64,000 nucleotides of DNA from [Mycobacterium] fortunisiensis (lineage in GTDB: Bacteria > Actinomycetota > Actinomycetes > Mycobacteriales > Mycobacteriaceae): positions 1 through 64,000 of the forward strand of contig NZ_VOMB01000022.1 in assembly GCF_019050325.1 (NCBI RefSeq), in the 5' to 3' direction. Made by a program: the position numbers and the translations under genes. The notes below the pieces were generated by a model. That model did not search any database and was not told the origin of the DNA. It saw only the letters and a list, made by a program, of their open reading frames with translations. Each line of letters begins with the position of its first letter. The stretch's first letter is position 1. Shown here in pieces: positions 44,183 to 52,861 of the stretch.

Positions 44183-45199
44183 TCAGCTTCCGAGCACCAC
44201 CTCGATGCGCCGGGCGCAGACATCGGCCAGGTCCACCCCGGGGATGTCGAAGCGCCGGTTGAGCCGAACCATCGCCACCGCCAGCAACAGCGGCGCCGTG
44301 ACGTCACCGAACTCGATGTTGCCGATCCGGTGGCCGACCGCGTGCTCGTAGCGGTCGATGGTCTCGGCCCGGGTCGGCGTCCCGGGTGCCTGCGCGTTGC
44401 CGGGCAGCGGACTGCTGATCCAGTCCGTCATCAACAACCAGGCCACGTCGGCGGCCGGGTCGCCCAGATAGGCGATCTCCCAGTCCAGCGCCGCGGCCGG
44501 GGTGAGGTCGTGGCGGTACAGCACATTCGACATCCGGGCATCGCCCCAGCACAGGCCGACCCGCTCCGGCGTGTAGTCATGGGCGTCCAACCAGTCCAGC
44601 GCTGTGGCGAACACCGGATGAATCGCCTTGTCGCCGTAGGCCCATCCGAGTGCGTAGCGCAGGAACCGGGTCAACGCCGACGGTGCCGGATCGCCGAGGA
44701 ACCCGAGGCGGTAAGCCTGCGGGTCGAGGCGGTGTACCGCCGCGATCATGTCGACGCAGCCGTTCCACAGCGTGGCCCGGCCGGCATCGTCGGTCTCGGC
44801 GAAGATGCCGGCCTCATGGTAGGGCGGCACGTCGCTGACCCCGACGACGTCGTCGATGCGATCCATGACCAGGTACGGGGCGCCGAGTTCGCCGCCCGCG
44901 GCGTCGATCCAGCGCACGCTGGGCACCGGAACCGGTGCGGTCGCCAGCCGATCCATCACCAGGTACTGCCGGCGCAGGTCGTAATCGGGCAGGATCTGGA
45001 ACTCCGGCGGCCGGCGGAACACCAGCCCGAGACTGCCACCGTCGTCGAGGCCCTCGAGATCGAACAGAAAGGTCTCGGTGGAGAATCCGCCCGGACTCGG
45101 TGTCCAGTTCACGACGGTGGCCTGTGACGCGCCGGGAACACGCTGTCGGACAATGGGTTCGATGGCCGACGCCAGCTGGTCGGCGGGCAGCCTCACCAT
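44183..45199 (-). CDS. Phosphotransferase, APH/choline-kinase-like family
   Basis: The 338-residue protein has a kinase-like fold, with GGFSTETFLFDL near the start, YLVMDRIDDVVGV as hinge, the catalytic loop CWGDARMSNVLY and the metal loop ALDWEIAYLGDPAAD. In APH kinases the catalytic loop reads HGD; here His is replaced by Trp, keeping the Asp. Such actinobacterial proteins often neighbour acyl-CoA dehydrogenase or lipid genes and their substrate is unknown. Its ATG is one base after the stop of the upstream gene at 45193-46323, so the pair is one operon. Confidence 0.85.
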   Translation of the reverse strand: MVRLPADQLASAIEPIVRQRVPGASQATVVNWTPSPGGFSTETFLFDLEGLDDGGSLGLVFRRPPEFQILPDYDLRRQYLVMDRLATAPVPVPSVRWIDAAGGELGAPYLVMDRIDDVVGVSDVPPYHEAGIFAETDDAGRATLWNGCVDMIAAVHRLDPQAYRLGFLGDPAPSALTRFLRYALGWAYGDKAIHPVFATALDWLDAHDYTPERVGLCWGDARMSNVLYRHDLTPAAALDWEIAYLGDPAADVAWLLMTDWISSPLPGNAQAPGTPTRAETIDRYEHAVGHRIGNIEFGDVTAPLLLAVAMVRLNRRFDIPGVDLADVCARRIEVVLGS

Positions 45200-46323
45200 C
45201 CGGTGTACCCGTAGCGGGGATAGGCGCCGACGAACACCATCTCGACCAGGCCGTGTCCGACCTTGGGGTGGCCATCCGGCCCCGCCATCGTCACCTCACA
45301 CAGGGTCTCGGACAGGAAGCTGACCGGCCGGACGACGTCGAGGTCGGTGGTCTCCGCGGTGAACCCGTCGATGAAATCGGTTCCGCGCCAATGGCCGGAG
45401 GCATAGCCGTTGACCTCCATGTAGCCGGCCAGCCCGGGCCAGAAGTCGGTGATCGGGGTGACCTCGATAGTGCTGGTGGTGCGGTCGGCGCGGTGCACGG
45501 TGAAGCTGCCGCCACTGATCACCCGCAGGTCGTCGCGGAAGGTCAGCTCGTGCTCGACGTCGATGATGCCGTCGGCCGCGCGGCCGGTCTCCAACGGGTA
45601 GAGGATCTCGCCTTCGAACTGCCAGCGCGCCCCGGTGCTGGTTTCGCGTTGTGCGAAATGCACCAGCTGGTCCTCGAATTCGAAGATGCCCATGTAGTAC
45701 AGGGTGCCGTCGGGAATCTCCGGCGGCTGCAGGTTCGCCCCCTCGGGCAGGCTGCCGCCACCGGGTCCGTTGCGGATACCCCAGGAGTGGTCACGGCCGA
45801 ACCACCAACGCGACGAGTCGATCTCGATGCGCTGTCCGTCGATTTCGATCCAGCCCTCCAGGTCCCCGTTCTGGTAGAACCGGCGGGCGTCCTCGCTGAC
45901 CCGGCCGCGACTGCGGTGGAATGCCGCGGTCTGTTCGTAGGCCGGGAACTGTCCGCGCAACCGCAGATCCAGGCTGACCCCCTGCTCGTTGGGCGCGAGC
46001 ACGGCCCGCACGGTGCGCAGCGGTTCCTCCACCCGGTAGGTGAACGGCCCCACCCGATATTCGCCCAGCGGCCCGGATTCGGGAGCGACCTCGGTGGACA
46101 TCCGCACCACCCGGGCCTTGCCGTCGCGGGTGGTGATCATCGCGTAGGCATCGGTGACGTTGCGGTTGGGATAGCGGGCGAGTCCGACCATCACGTTGAC
46201 GTCGCCGGACCGGTCGAAGCCGTACATCACGATGCGTTCGGTCCAGCGCAGGTCCGATTGGGAGACATGGTCGAACGTGGTCGGCAGTTGGTGGCACAGC
46301 AGTTCGTCGTGCGGGGTGAGCAT
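45193..46323 (-). CDS. Unknown beta-rich protein (DUF7064/DUF7065-like)
   Basis: The 376-residue product from ATG 46323 (GAAGGGA upstream) is beta-strand rich with no signal peptide. Conserved-looking segments include ERIVMYGFDRSGDVNVMVGLARYPNRN, WWFGRDHSWGIR and a C-terminal MAGPDGHPKVGHGLVEM. It resembles actinobacterial proteins annotated as DUF7064/7065, found beside APH-like phosphotransferases; this identification is tentative. It is co-transcribed with the phosphotransferase and divergent from a TetR gene with a 23-bp dyad between. Confidence 0.7.
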   Translation of the reverse strand: MLTPHDELLCHQLPTTFDHVSQSDLRWTERIVMYGFDRSGDVNVMVGLARYPNRNVTDAYAMITTRDGKARVVRMSTEVAPESGPLGEYRVGPFTYRVEEPLRTVRAVLAPNEQGVSLDLRLRGQFPAYEQTAAFHRSRGRVSEDARRFYQNGDLEGWIEIDGQRIEIDSSRWWFGRDHSWGIRNGPGGGSLPEGANLQPPEIPDGTLYYMGIFEFEDQLVHFAQRETSTGARWQFEGEILYPLETGRAADGIIDVEHELTFRDDLRVISGGSFTVHRADRTTSTIEVTPITDFWPGLAGYMEVNGYASGHWRGTDFIDGFTAETTDLDVVRPVSFLSETLCEVTMAGPDGHPKVGHGLVEMVFVGAYPRYGYTGW

Positions 46324-46343
46324 CGGCGTCCCTTCGGCGGCAA

Positions 46344-46366
46344 TTACGTTACGAGCCGTAACGTAA
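46344..46366. promoter_or_regulatory. Perfect 23-bp TetR operator candidate
   Basis: TTACGTTACG (46344-46353), a 3-bp centre AGC and CGTAACGTAA (46357-46366) form a perfect palindrome between the divergent gene at 46323 and tetR at 46399. Perfect 10-bp arms of this kind in a divergent promoter are typical TetR-family operators. The repressor is almost certainly the adjacent TetR protein. Confidence 0.8.
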
Positions 46367-46398
46367 CATTGCGGGCGTTCGGGCGGTACGTTTTCGTC

Positions 46399-46974
46399 GT
46401 GACCACCACCGGCCCCGCACCGGGGCGCCCGCGCGATCCCGCCAAGGACGCCGCCGTGCTCGCCGCCACCCGCGAGCTGCTCGTCGAGGCGGGGTACCAG
46501 GGCACCACGGTGCTGGCCGTCGCGCGGCGAGCCGGAGTCGGCGCCCCGACGATCTACCGGCGCTGGCCGACCAAGGAAGCACTGGTGGAAGACGCCGCGT
46601 TCGGCCACACCGATGCCATCCCGGTTCCCGCCCCCACCGGCGATCTGCGTGCCGACCTGCGCGGCTGGGTCGCGATGTTCCTGGACTGGCTGGCCAACCC
46701 GGTCACCCGCGCCGCACTGCCCGGGCTGCTGGCCGCCTATCACCTCGACGAGGCGAGCTACGAGCGGTTGGTGCTGCGCTCGGAGAACAATGTGCGCGCG
46801 CGCATGGCCGACCTGCTCGACGGTGACCGCGACCGCGCCGACACCGTGTTCGACTTCCTGGTGGCCAGCACCGTGGTGCGGGCGATGACCCGCGGGCTAC
46901 TGGACCGCGACGCGTTCTGCGACCGCACCGCCGACGCATTGACCGTCCTGGCCCGGGCCGGTCACCCACCGTGA
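46399..46974 (+). CDS. TetR family transcriptional regulator
   Basis: The 191-residue protein has an N-terminal helix-turn-helix (TVLAVARRAGVGAPTIYRRWPTKEALVEDAAF, about residues 37-68) and a TetR_C-type ligand domain. GTG at 46399 is the start; the long upstream frame is shadow of the divergent gene. It probably represses the unknown-protein/phosphotransferase operon, and itself, through the palindrome at 46344-46366. The ligand is unknown. Confidence 0.88.
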   Translation: MTTTGPAPGRPRDPAKDAAVLAATRELLVEAGYQGTTVLAVARRAGVGAPTIYRRWPTKEALVEDAAFGHTDAIPVPAPTGDLRADLRGWVAMFLDWLANPVTRAALPGLLAAYHLDEASYERLVLRSENNVRARMADLLDGDRDRADTVFDFLVASTVVRAMTRGLLDRDAFCDRTADALTVLARAGHPP

Positions 46975-47030
46975 GCAGACCCTTAAGGACCCGATTTGGG
47001 TGTTAATTGGGTACTTTGACGTCTGCTCAC
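46971..47030. terminator. Hairpin between tetR and canA
   Basis: GTGAGCAGAC (46971-46980, overlapping the tetR stop) and GTCTGCTCAC (47021-47030) are perfect inverted repeats with 40 bases between them, including an inner ACCC/GGGT pair. It lies between two convergent genes. The same GTGAGCAGAC sequence precedes the tetR-rho terminator at 17705-17714. Confidence 0.55.
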
Positions 47031-47044
47031 CGGAAGAAAAACCG

Positions 47045-47536
47045 CTACCGCGTGACCTCGTTGAGCCTGCCGCTGGCGACGTCGAAGATGAAGCCCCGCA
47101 ACGATTCATGCTCGGTGACGAAGGGGCTGGCCTCGATCCGGCGCAGCGACTGGCGGACATCGGCTTCGAGGTCGACGAACGATTCGGCCGCCCAGTTCGG
47201 CTTGATCCCGGTGTCGTCCTGGATCTGCTGTTTGAACCCGTCATCGGTGAAGGTCAGCATGCCGCAGTCGGTGTGGTGGATCAGGATGATCTCTTTTGTC
47301 CCCAGCAGCCGCTGGCTGATGGCCAGCGATCGGATCTCGTCGTCGGTGATGACGCCGCCGGCGTTGCGGATGACGTGCGCCTCACCGTCCCCCAGGCCCA
47401 GGATGCGGTAGACATCCAGCCTGGCGTCCATGCACGCCACCACCGCGACGTGCTTGCTCGGCGGCAGCGGCAGCGGTCCGGTGAAGGTCCTGGCATAGGC
47501 CTCGTTGTTGGCCAGGTACTGGTCGGTGACAGACAT
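47045..47536 (-). CDS. canA: Beta-carbonic anhydrase
   Basis: The 163-residue enzyme interconverts CO2 and bicarbonate. The zinc ligands are Cys35, His88 and Cys91, and Asp37 pairs with Arg39 as in M. tuberculosis Rv1284 (same length, same positions). It lies convergent to tetR. In M. tuberculosis its neighbours are cysD and oppB; here the glycosyltransferase block separates it from oppB. The ATG at 47536 is the only reasonable start. Confidence 0.96.
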   Translation of the reverse strand: MSVTDQYLANNEAYARTFTGPLPLPPSKHVAVVACMDARLDVYRILGLGDGEAHVIRNAGGVITDDEIRSLAISQRLLGTKEIILIHHTDCGMLTFTDDGFKQQIQDDTGIKPNWAAESFVDLEADVRQSLRRIEASPFVTEHESLRGFIFDVASGRLNEVTR

Positions 47537-47613
47537 GGTCCGACGCTAACAACGCCTCGGCCACACCACCAGCAGCAGAATCAGGCTGAGCCGATTGCCT
47601 GTGCCACTGTGCA

Positions 47614-47645
47614 CCGGCCGCCCTGCGGGGGGACAGGGCGGCCGG
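47614..47645 (-). terminator. Terminator after the glycosyltransferase operon
   Basis: CCGGCCGCCCTG (47614-47625) and CAGGGCGGCCGG (47634-47645) form a perfect 12-bp GC-rich stem with an 8-base loop, 22 bp after the GT39 stop. There is no U tract, typical of mycobacterial terminators. Confidence 0.75.
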
Positions 47646-47667
47646 CGCGGTCAGATGGTCTGGATAT

Positions 47668-49623
47668 TCACGAACGGGGTGCCTTCAGGTCGTACACCGG
47701 GGTGTCGCCGACCATGGTCTTGGTGAAGGTGGCCTGCACCCAGTCGGTGATCTGGGCAGCGCTGCCGGTGCCACCGCGCGGCGGCCCGGGCGGCCCACCA
47801 TGTCCGCCCTCGGGCCGGTCCAGGAAATAGCGGACCTGACCATCGGCGACATACTGCTGGAACTGCGCCAGCGTCGGTGAGTCATCGCTGCCGGTGAATC
47901 CGCCGATCGCCATCAACGATTCGCCGGTCTTGAGCTCAAGATCGCTGACCATCATCGAGCCCACGCTCGCCGCGGCCCAACGACCTTCGGCGCCCGCGAT
48001 GAGCGCGGCCAGGGCCGGATCGTCGGCGCGGCCGAAGCCGGGCGGTGGCCCACCGGGCCCACCTGGTCCGCCGGGTCCACCTGGTCCGCCGGGGTGACCG
48101 AACCCCATGTCGCGGTTGGGGCCCGAGGTGGCCATCGGTCCCCCGCCGTGGACTTTGGCCACCGTCTCGACCGTGTAGGCCGCGGTCGCACCGAAGCCGA
48201 AGAGCATGGCGGCCAACGCCACCACCGCGGGCAGCTTTCCCGGCCGGTGGGCGACGACGACGAGTGCCACAGCGGTCAGCACCGAGCCGATCAGCACGAT
48301 CCAGCGCAGTGCCGGTAGCCAGTCGGGGGTCCGGGTCAGCAGCACGAACGCCCACACTCCGGTGCCGGCCAACATGACCGCCAACACCAGTCGGGCCGAG
48401 AATGCGCCACGCCGCCGCCAGAGTTCGGCCGCTGAGATGCCCACCAGTGCGGCGACCGCCGGAGCCAGCGCCACGGTGTAATACGGGTGGATGATGCCGT
48501 CCATGAAGCTGAACACGGCAGCGGTGACCAGCATCCAGCCGCCCCACATCAGCAGGCCGGCGCGCAATCCGGCGGTCCGTGCGGTGCGCCGGGTCAGCCA
48601 CAGCGCGGCCACCAGCCCGACGAGTGCGGCCGGCAACAACCACGAGGCCTCGGTGCCCATCGACAGCCCGAACATCCGGCCGATCCCCGGGTCTCCGCCG
48701 AACATCAGGTTGGGACCACCGCCACCTGGGCCGCCCGGGCCCGGGCCGTGGCCGGGCCCGTGCCCTTCCTGCCCCAGGATGCGCTGTAAGCCGTTGTAGC
48801 CGAAGGCCAACTGCAGCAGGCTGTTGTCAGTGGAACCGGCGATGTAAGGCCGGGAGTCCGCCGGCCACAACGCCACCAGGGCGAGGTACCAACCCGATGA
48901 GATGACCATCGTGGCCGCACCGATCAACAAGGTGCCCAACCGTTTCCACATGGTGACGGCCGGTGCCGCGACCAGGAACATCACGGCCAGGCCGGGCACG
49001 ATCAGGAATGCCTGCAGCATCTTGGTGAGGAAGGCGAACCCCAGCGCGCCTCCGGCCAGCGCTACCCACCCGGCGCTGGCCCTGGCCGTCACCGGTCCGA
49101 CCGCCCGCACCATGAAGTACGCCGCCAGCACGAGCAGCAGCACGAGCAGCGCGTCGGGGTTGTTGTAGCGGAACATCGATGCCGCGACCGGTGTCAGCGC
49201 CAGCGCCGTACCGGCGATGAGCGCGGCCCCGGGTCCGCTCGTGCGGCGCACCGTGGCATAGAGCAGCGCCACCGCGCCCACCCCCATCAAGGCCTGCGGC
49301 AGCAGCATGGTGAATTCGTTGAAGCCGAACAGCCTGCCCGACAACCCCATCGCCCACATCGCGGCCGGCGGCTTGTCCACCGTGATGGCGTTGCCGGCGT
49401 CCAGCGAGCCGAACAGCCAGGCCTTCCAAGACTGGGTGCCGGCCTGGGCGGCGGCGGCGTAGTAGCTGTTGGCCCACCCCGAGGAGCCCAGCCCCCAGAA
49501 GTACAGCACCGCGGTGCCGGCGAGCAGCACCCAGTAGGAGGGACGAACCCAGCGCGGGGTCACGTCATCAGGTGCTGCCGCCATCGCATCGGGAGCAGGT
49601 GCGGTGTCGACGGTGGTGGTCAT
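47668..49623 (-). CDS. GT39-family (GT-C) polyprenol-dependent glycosyltransferase, paralog 1
   Basis: The 651-residue polytopic protein has about 11-12 helices with the catalytic loop GWANSYYAAAAQAGTQ and GNAITVDKPPAAMW after helix 1, and GGWMLVTAAVFSFMDGIIHPYYT. It belongs to the GT-C ArnT/PMT group that moves sugars from polyprenyl phosphate to an envelope acceptor outside. Two Gly/Pro/His stretches lie in extracytoplasmic loops (HGPGHGPGPGG and a GGP run). The last 110 residues form an extracellular domain like that of paralog 2. Its ATG overlaps the GT2 stop (ATGA). Confidence 0.88.
   Translation of the reverse strand: MTTTVDTAPAPDAMAAAPDDVTPRWVRPSYWVLLAGTAVLYFWGLGSSGWANSYYAAAAQAGTQSWKAWLFGSLDAGNAITVDKPPAAMWAMGLSGRLFGFNEFTMLLPQALMGVGAVALLYATVRRTSGPGAALIAGTALALTPVAASMFRYNNPDALLVLLLVLAAYFMVRAVGPVTARASAGWVALAGGALGFAFLTKMLQAFLIVPGLAVMFLVAAPAVTMWKRLGTLLIGAATMVISSGWYLALVALWPADSRPYIAGSTDNSLLQLAFGYNGLQRILGQEGHGPGHGPGPGGPGGGGPNLMFGGDPGIGRMFGLSMGTEASWLLPAALVGLVAALWLTRRTARTAGLRAGLLMWGGWMLVTAAVFSFMDGIIHPYYTVALAPAVAALVGISAAELWRRRGAFSARLVLAVMLAGTGVWAFVLLTRTPDWLPALRWIVLIGSVLTAVALVVVAHRPGKLPAVVALAAMLFGFGATAAYTVETVAKVHGGGPMATSGPNRDMGFGHPGGPGGPGGPGGPGGPPPGFGRADDPALAALIAGAEGRWAAASVGSMMVSDLELKTGESLMAIGGFTGSDDSPTLAQFQQYVADGQVRYFLDRPEGGHGGPPGPPRGGTGSAAQITDWVQATFTKTMVGDTPVYDLKAPRS
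48048..48098 (-). repeat. Gly-Gly-Pro coding repeat in GT39 paralog 1
   Basis: The minus strand encodes a run of GGP triplets (about five) as a 9-bp-type repeat rich in CCACCTGGTCC/CGCCGGGTC. It lies in an extracytoplasmic loop just before the C-terminal domain and is likely length-variable between strains. Confidence 0.7.
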
Positions 49624-50900
49624 AGCGTGGCCTCTGCATCCGGGTGGCTGATGGTCTTGGTTCGTGACGGGTGAAAGACCCAGCCCCGCAACAACACGAA
49701 GCGCACTGCGGTGGCCAGCAGGTTGGCTGCCACCAGCACCGCAAGTTCCACACCGGGATGCGGCGTCGGCGCCAGCAGATGCAGGACACCCAGTGAACCA
49801 CTGGTGATGGTCAACGCGATCGCGAAGACCGTGAGCCCCTCGAGATGGTGACGGGTGACGTTCGCGGGCCCGGCCACACCGAAGGTGAACCGGCGATTGG
49901 CAGCGGTGTTGCCGATCGCGGTCACCAGCAGGGCGACCAGGTTGGCCGCCTGGGCACCGACCCCGACCCGCAACGCCGAGAACAGCAGCAGGTAGGCCAG
50001 GGTGGAGATCACTCCGACCGCGCCGAAGCGCACCGCCTGGCGCAGCAGCGAGCCCGGGGCGGCGGACTTGCGCGTCGATCCGAGTTGGGCGGCGATCGTG
50101 TTCACCGGGATCGATCCGTTGGCGAAACCGCGCAGCAGCCGCCCGATGCCCTTGAGGTCGGCGGTGGCGGTGGCGATGATGTCCACCCGGCTGTCCGGAT
50201 CGTCCACCCAGTCCACCGGCACCTCGTGGATCCGCAGGCCGCTGCGCTCGGCCAGCACCAGCAACTCGGTGTCGAAGAACCAGCCGGTGTCGGCCACATA
50301 CGGCAGCAGCCGGTGCGCGACGTCGGCGCGGATCGCCTTGAAACCGCACTGTGCATCCGAGAACCGCGCCGCCAGAGTCGATTTGAGGATCAGGTTGTAG
50401 CAGCGTGAGATGAACTCGCGTTTGGCGCCACGGACCACCCGGGAACCTCGACCCAGCCGGGTGCCGATGGCCAGATCCGAGTGCCCCGAGATCAGCGGGG
50501 CGACCAACGGTGCGAGGGCCGCCAAGTCGGTGGACAGGTCCACATCCATGTAGACCAGCACCGGGGCGTCCGAGGTCGACCACACCGCGTGCAGCGCCCG
50601 CCCCCGCCCCTTCTGCTCGAGCCGGACCACCCGCACGTGATCGAGCCCGGCGGCGAGTTCGGCGGCGATGCGCGGGGTGTCGTCGATGCTGGCATTGTCG
50701 GCGATCGTGATGCGGAACGGCACCGCGAAGTTCTCTGCGAGGTAGCGGTGCAGCCGGTGCACCGAATGCGCCAGGGCGGCCTGCTCGTTGTACACCGGGA
50801 CGACGACGTCGAGCACCGGAACCCCCGCCGCCTGAGCAGCCAGCGTGGCATTGGGACGCGACACGAAACGCTGTTGGGGTTCTCCCACCGTGACTGTCAT
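49620..50900 (-). CDS. Polyprenyl-phosphate glycosyltransferase GT2 fused to GtrA flippase domain
   Basis: The 426-residue protein has an N-terminal GT2 domain (DVVVPVYNEQAAL, ADNASIDDT, and YMDVDLSTDL with the DxD-type metal site), which should make a polyprenyl-phosphate sugar. A C-terminal GtrA domain of four helices (about 290-410, AVRFGAVGVISTLAYLLLF, GNTAANRRFTFGV) probably flips the lipid-linked sugar. The fusion provides two parts of a three-component glycosylation system; the two GT39 genes next to it provide the third. The ATG at 50900 is used. A direct-repeat regulator site lies 44 bp upstream. Confidence 0.9.
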   Translation of the reverse strand: MTVTVGEPQQRFVSRPNATLAAQAAGVPVLDVVVPVYNEQAALAHSVHRLHRYLAENFAVPFRITIADNASIDDTPRIAAELAAGLDHVRVVRLEQKGRGRALHAVWSTSDAPVLVYMDVDLSTDLAALAPLVAPLISGHSDLAIGTRLGRGSRVVRGAKREFISRCYNLILKSTLAARFSDAQCGFKAIRADVAHRLLPYVADTGWFFDTELLVLAERSGLRIHEVPVDWVDDPDSRVDIIATATADLKGIGRLLRGFANGSIPVNTIAAQLGSTRKSAAPGSLLRQAVRFGAVGVISTLAYLLLFSALRVGVGAQAANLVALLVTAIGNTAANRRFTFGVAGPANVTRHHLEGLTVFAIALTITSGSLGVLHLLAPTPHPGVELAVLVAANLLATAVRFVLLRGWVFHPSRTKTISHPDAEATL

Positions 50901-50943
50901 GGCTTCATCGTTCTCCGCGGGCTTGTGATCTGGGTGGGGCGAA

Positions 50944-50960
50944 GCTATGCGCCGGCTATG
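50944..50960 (-). promoter_or_regulatory. Direct-repeat regulator site upstream of GT2-GtrA
   Basis: On the minus strand CATAGC-CGGCG-CATAGC (50960-50944) is a perfect hexamer repeat with 11-bp spacing, between the GT39 paralog 2 stop region and the GT2 start. It matches the hexamers upstream of the response-regulator gene (CACAGC-CGGCG-CATAGA). It is a candidate site for the adjacent PhoP/OmpR-type regulator. Confidence 0.55.
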
Positions 50961-52842
50961 TGTTCGTCGGGTTCGTCGCATGCTGAGTCAGGTCGTAGAT
51001 GGTGACGTCGTCGACGACGACCGGCTGGTAGTGCGTCTGCACCCATTCCGCGATCTCGACCGCCGCGCGGCTGCCCGACGGCGTGTGCCCACCGAATCCG
51101 CCGGCCATGATGCGGGAGCGGATGAAGTAGTGGATCGCGCCGTCGTCGACCAACTGCTGAAACTCCGGCAGCATCGGGGCGGGATCGGTGCCGTTGAAGC
51201 CGCCGACGGCCATCACCGGTGCCCGCGTGGCCAATTGGTATCCCGCCGCGTTCGACGAACCCACCACCGCCGCGGCCCATCGGTAGCGGTCCGCGCCCTC
51301 GGACAGTCTCGCCGTCAGGCTGGGGCCGGGTTCGGGCGCGGCGAACAGTCCGCCGAAACCACCGCGTGACGGACCGACCGAGGGGATCGACCCGGTGTGC
51401 GGGGCGGCCGCGGTGCTGATCGAGTACGCGGCGGGCCCGGCCAGACCGGCCACGATGGCCAGCACCGCCGTGCCCCGCACCGCCGGACGGTCCAGCCGCC
51501 CCACCATAAGCAGGAGTACTGCGGCACCCACTCCCGCGACCGCCACCGCGGCCCGCACCCACCAGAACTCGTCGTCGTGGCGGGCCAGCAGCACCGCGGC
51601 CAGGACCGCGGTGACCGCCATCGCACCCGACATCGCCGTGGCGGCACGGATATCGGAGCGGTGCCGCCACAGCAGGGTGGCACCGATCCCGATCACCGCG
51701 CCCACAGCCGGTGCGAGCGCCACAGTGTAGTACGGGTGCACGATGCCGTTCATGAAACTGAACACCGCCGCGGTGACCAACAGCCAACCGCCCCAAAGGA
51801 TCAGGGCGGCACGGGTGGGATCGGTGCGGGGCGCCCGACGGGTCAGGTAGAGACCGGCCACCAGGCAGACGAGCACGGCCGGCAGCAACCAGGCGATGTC
51901 GGCGCCCATCTGCCAGCCGAACAGCCGACCCGGCCCGGCATCGAAGTTCAGGTTGCCCAGGCCGCCCGTCTCGTCACCGGTTAGCCGCCCGAAACCGTTG
52001 TAACCCAAGGCCAGTTCGACGATGCTGTCATTCTGTGAACCGCCGATGTAGGGCCGTGTCGAGGCCGGCCACAGCTCCACCAGCACCAGATACCAGCCAC
52101 CGCTGATCACCATGGCGACCCCCGCGGTGACGACGTCGAGGACGCGCCGGCCCAGCGTGCGGTTCCCCGCCACCAGCGCCGCGCCGGCGAAGGCCGGCAG
52201 CACCAGAAACGCCTGCAGCATCTTGGCCAGGAAGCCGAAGCCGACGGCCGCCCCGGCGGCGACGAACCACCAACGGCCGGCGTCCTTTTCGATGCCACGC
52301 TGAACGCAGTAGGCCGCCACCACGAGCAACAGCACCAGTAAGGCGTCGGGATTGTTGAACCGGAAGATCAACGCGGCCACCGGCGTCAGCGCCAGCACCA
52401 GGCCGGCCAGCAGTGCGGCCCCCGGACCAGCGGCCCGGCGCACCGCCGCGTAGAGCACGGCCACCGCCCCGACCCCCATCAGGGCCTGGGGCGCCAGGAC
52501 ACTCCAGGAGTTCAGCCCGAACAGGCGGACCGAGAGGTCGATGACCCACAACGCCGCGGGCGTCTTGTCCACGGTGATGGCGTTGCCGGCGTCGCTGGAC
52601 CCGAACAGCATCGCGGTCCAATTCTCGGCCCCGGCTTGCGCGGCGGCCGAGTAGAAGGCGTTGGCCCAGCCGCTGGCGGACAGGTTCCACAGATACAGCA
52701 CCGCGGTACCGGCCAAGAGCAGGCCCAGGGCGATCCGGTGCCGATATGCGGAGATTCGTGGCGCCGGCGCGGCTTGCGCGTCAGACTGCTCGGGCCCGGC
52801 GGCCGGGTGCTCGGCAGGATCGGCGGAAACCAGGGTCACCAC
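50956..52842 (-). CDS. GT39-family (GT-C) polyprenol-dependent glycosyltransferase, paralog 2
   Basis: The 628-residue paralog of the 47668-49623 protein shares ASGWANAFYSAAAQAG, GNAITVDKTPAALW, GWLLVTAAVFSFMNGIVHPYYT and the extracellular C-terminal domain, here MAVGGFNGTDPAPMLPEFQQLVDDGAIHYF. It lacks the long GGP insertions. It should transfer a sugar from polyprenyl phosphate to a cell-envelope acceptor. The start is GTG 52842 or the neighbouring GTG 52839; the upstream frame lies in the histidine-kinase gene. It follows the kinase stop by 19 bp. Confidence 0.85.
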   Translation of the reverse strand: MVTLVSADPAEHPAAGPEQSDAQAAPAPRISAYRHRIALGLLLAGTAVLYLWNLSASGWANAFYSAAAQAGAENWTAMLFGSSDAGNAITVDKTPAALWVIDLSVRLFGLNSWSVLAPQALMGVGAVAVLYAAVRRAAGPGAALLAGLVLALTPVAALIFRFNNPDALLVLLLVVAAYCVQRGIEKDAGRWWFVAAGAAVGFGFLAKMLQAFLVLPAFAGAALVAGNRTLGRRVLDVVTAGVAMVISGGWYLVLVELWPASTRPYIGGSQNDSIVELALGYNGFGRLTGDETGGLGNLNFDAGPGRLFGWQMGADIAWLLPAVLVCLVAGLYLTRRAPRTDPTRAALILWGGWLLVTAAVFSFMNGIVHPYYTVALAPAVGAVIGIGATLLWRHRSDIRAATAMSGAMAVTAVLAAVLLARHDDEFWWVRAAVAVAGVGAAVLLLMVGRLDRPAVRGTAVLAIVAGLAGPAAYSISTAAAPHTGSIPSVGPSRGGFGGLFAAPEPGPSLTARLSEGADRYRWAAAVVGSSNAAGYQLATRAPVMAVGGFNGTDPAPMLPEFQQLVDDGAIHYFIRSRIMAGGFGGHTPSGSRAAVEIAEWVQTHYQPVVVDDVTIYDLTQHATNPTNT

Positions 52843-52861
52843 ACCATGTTTGTCGCGGCCG

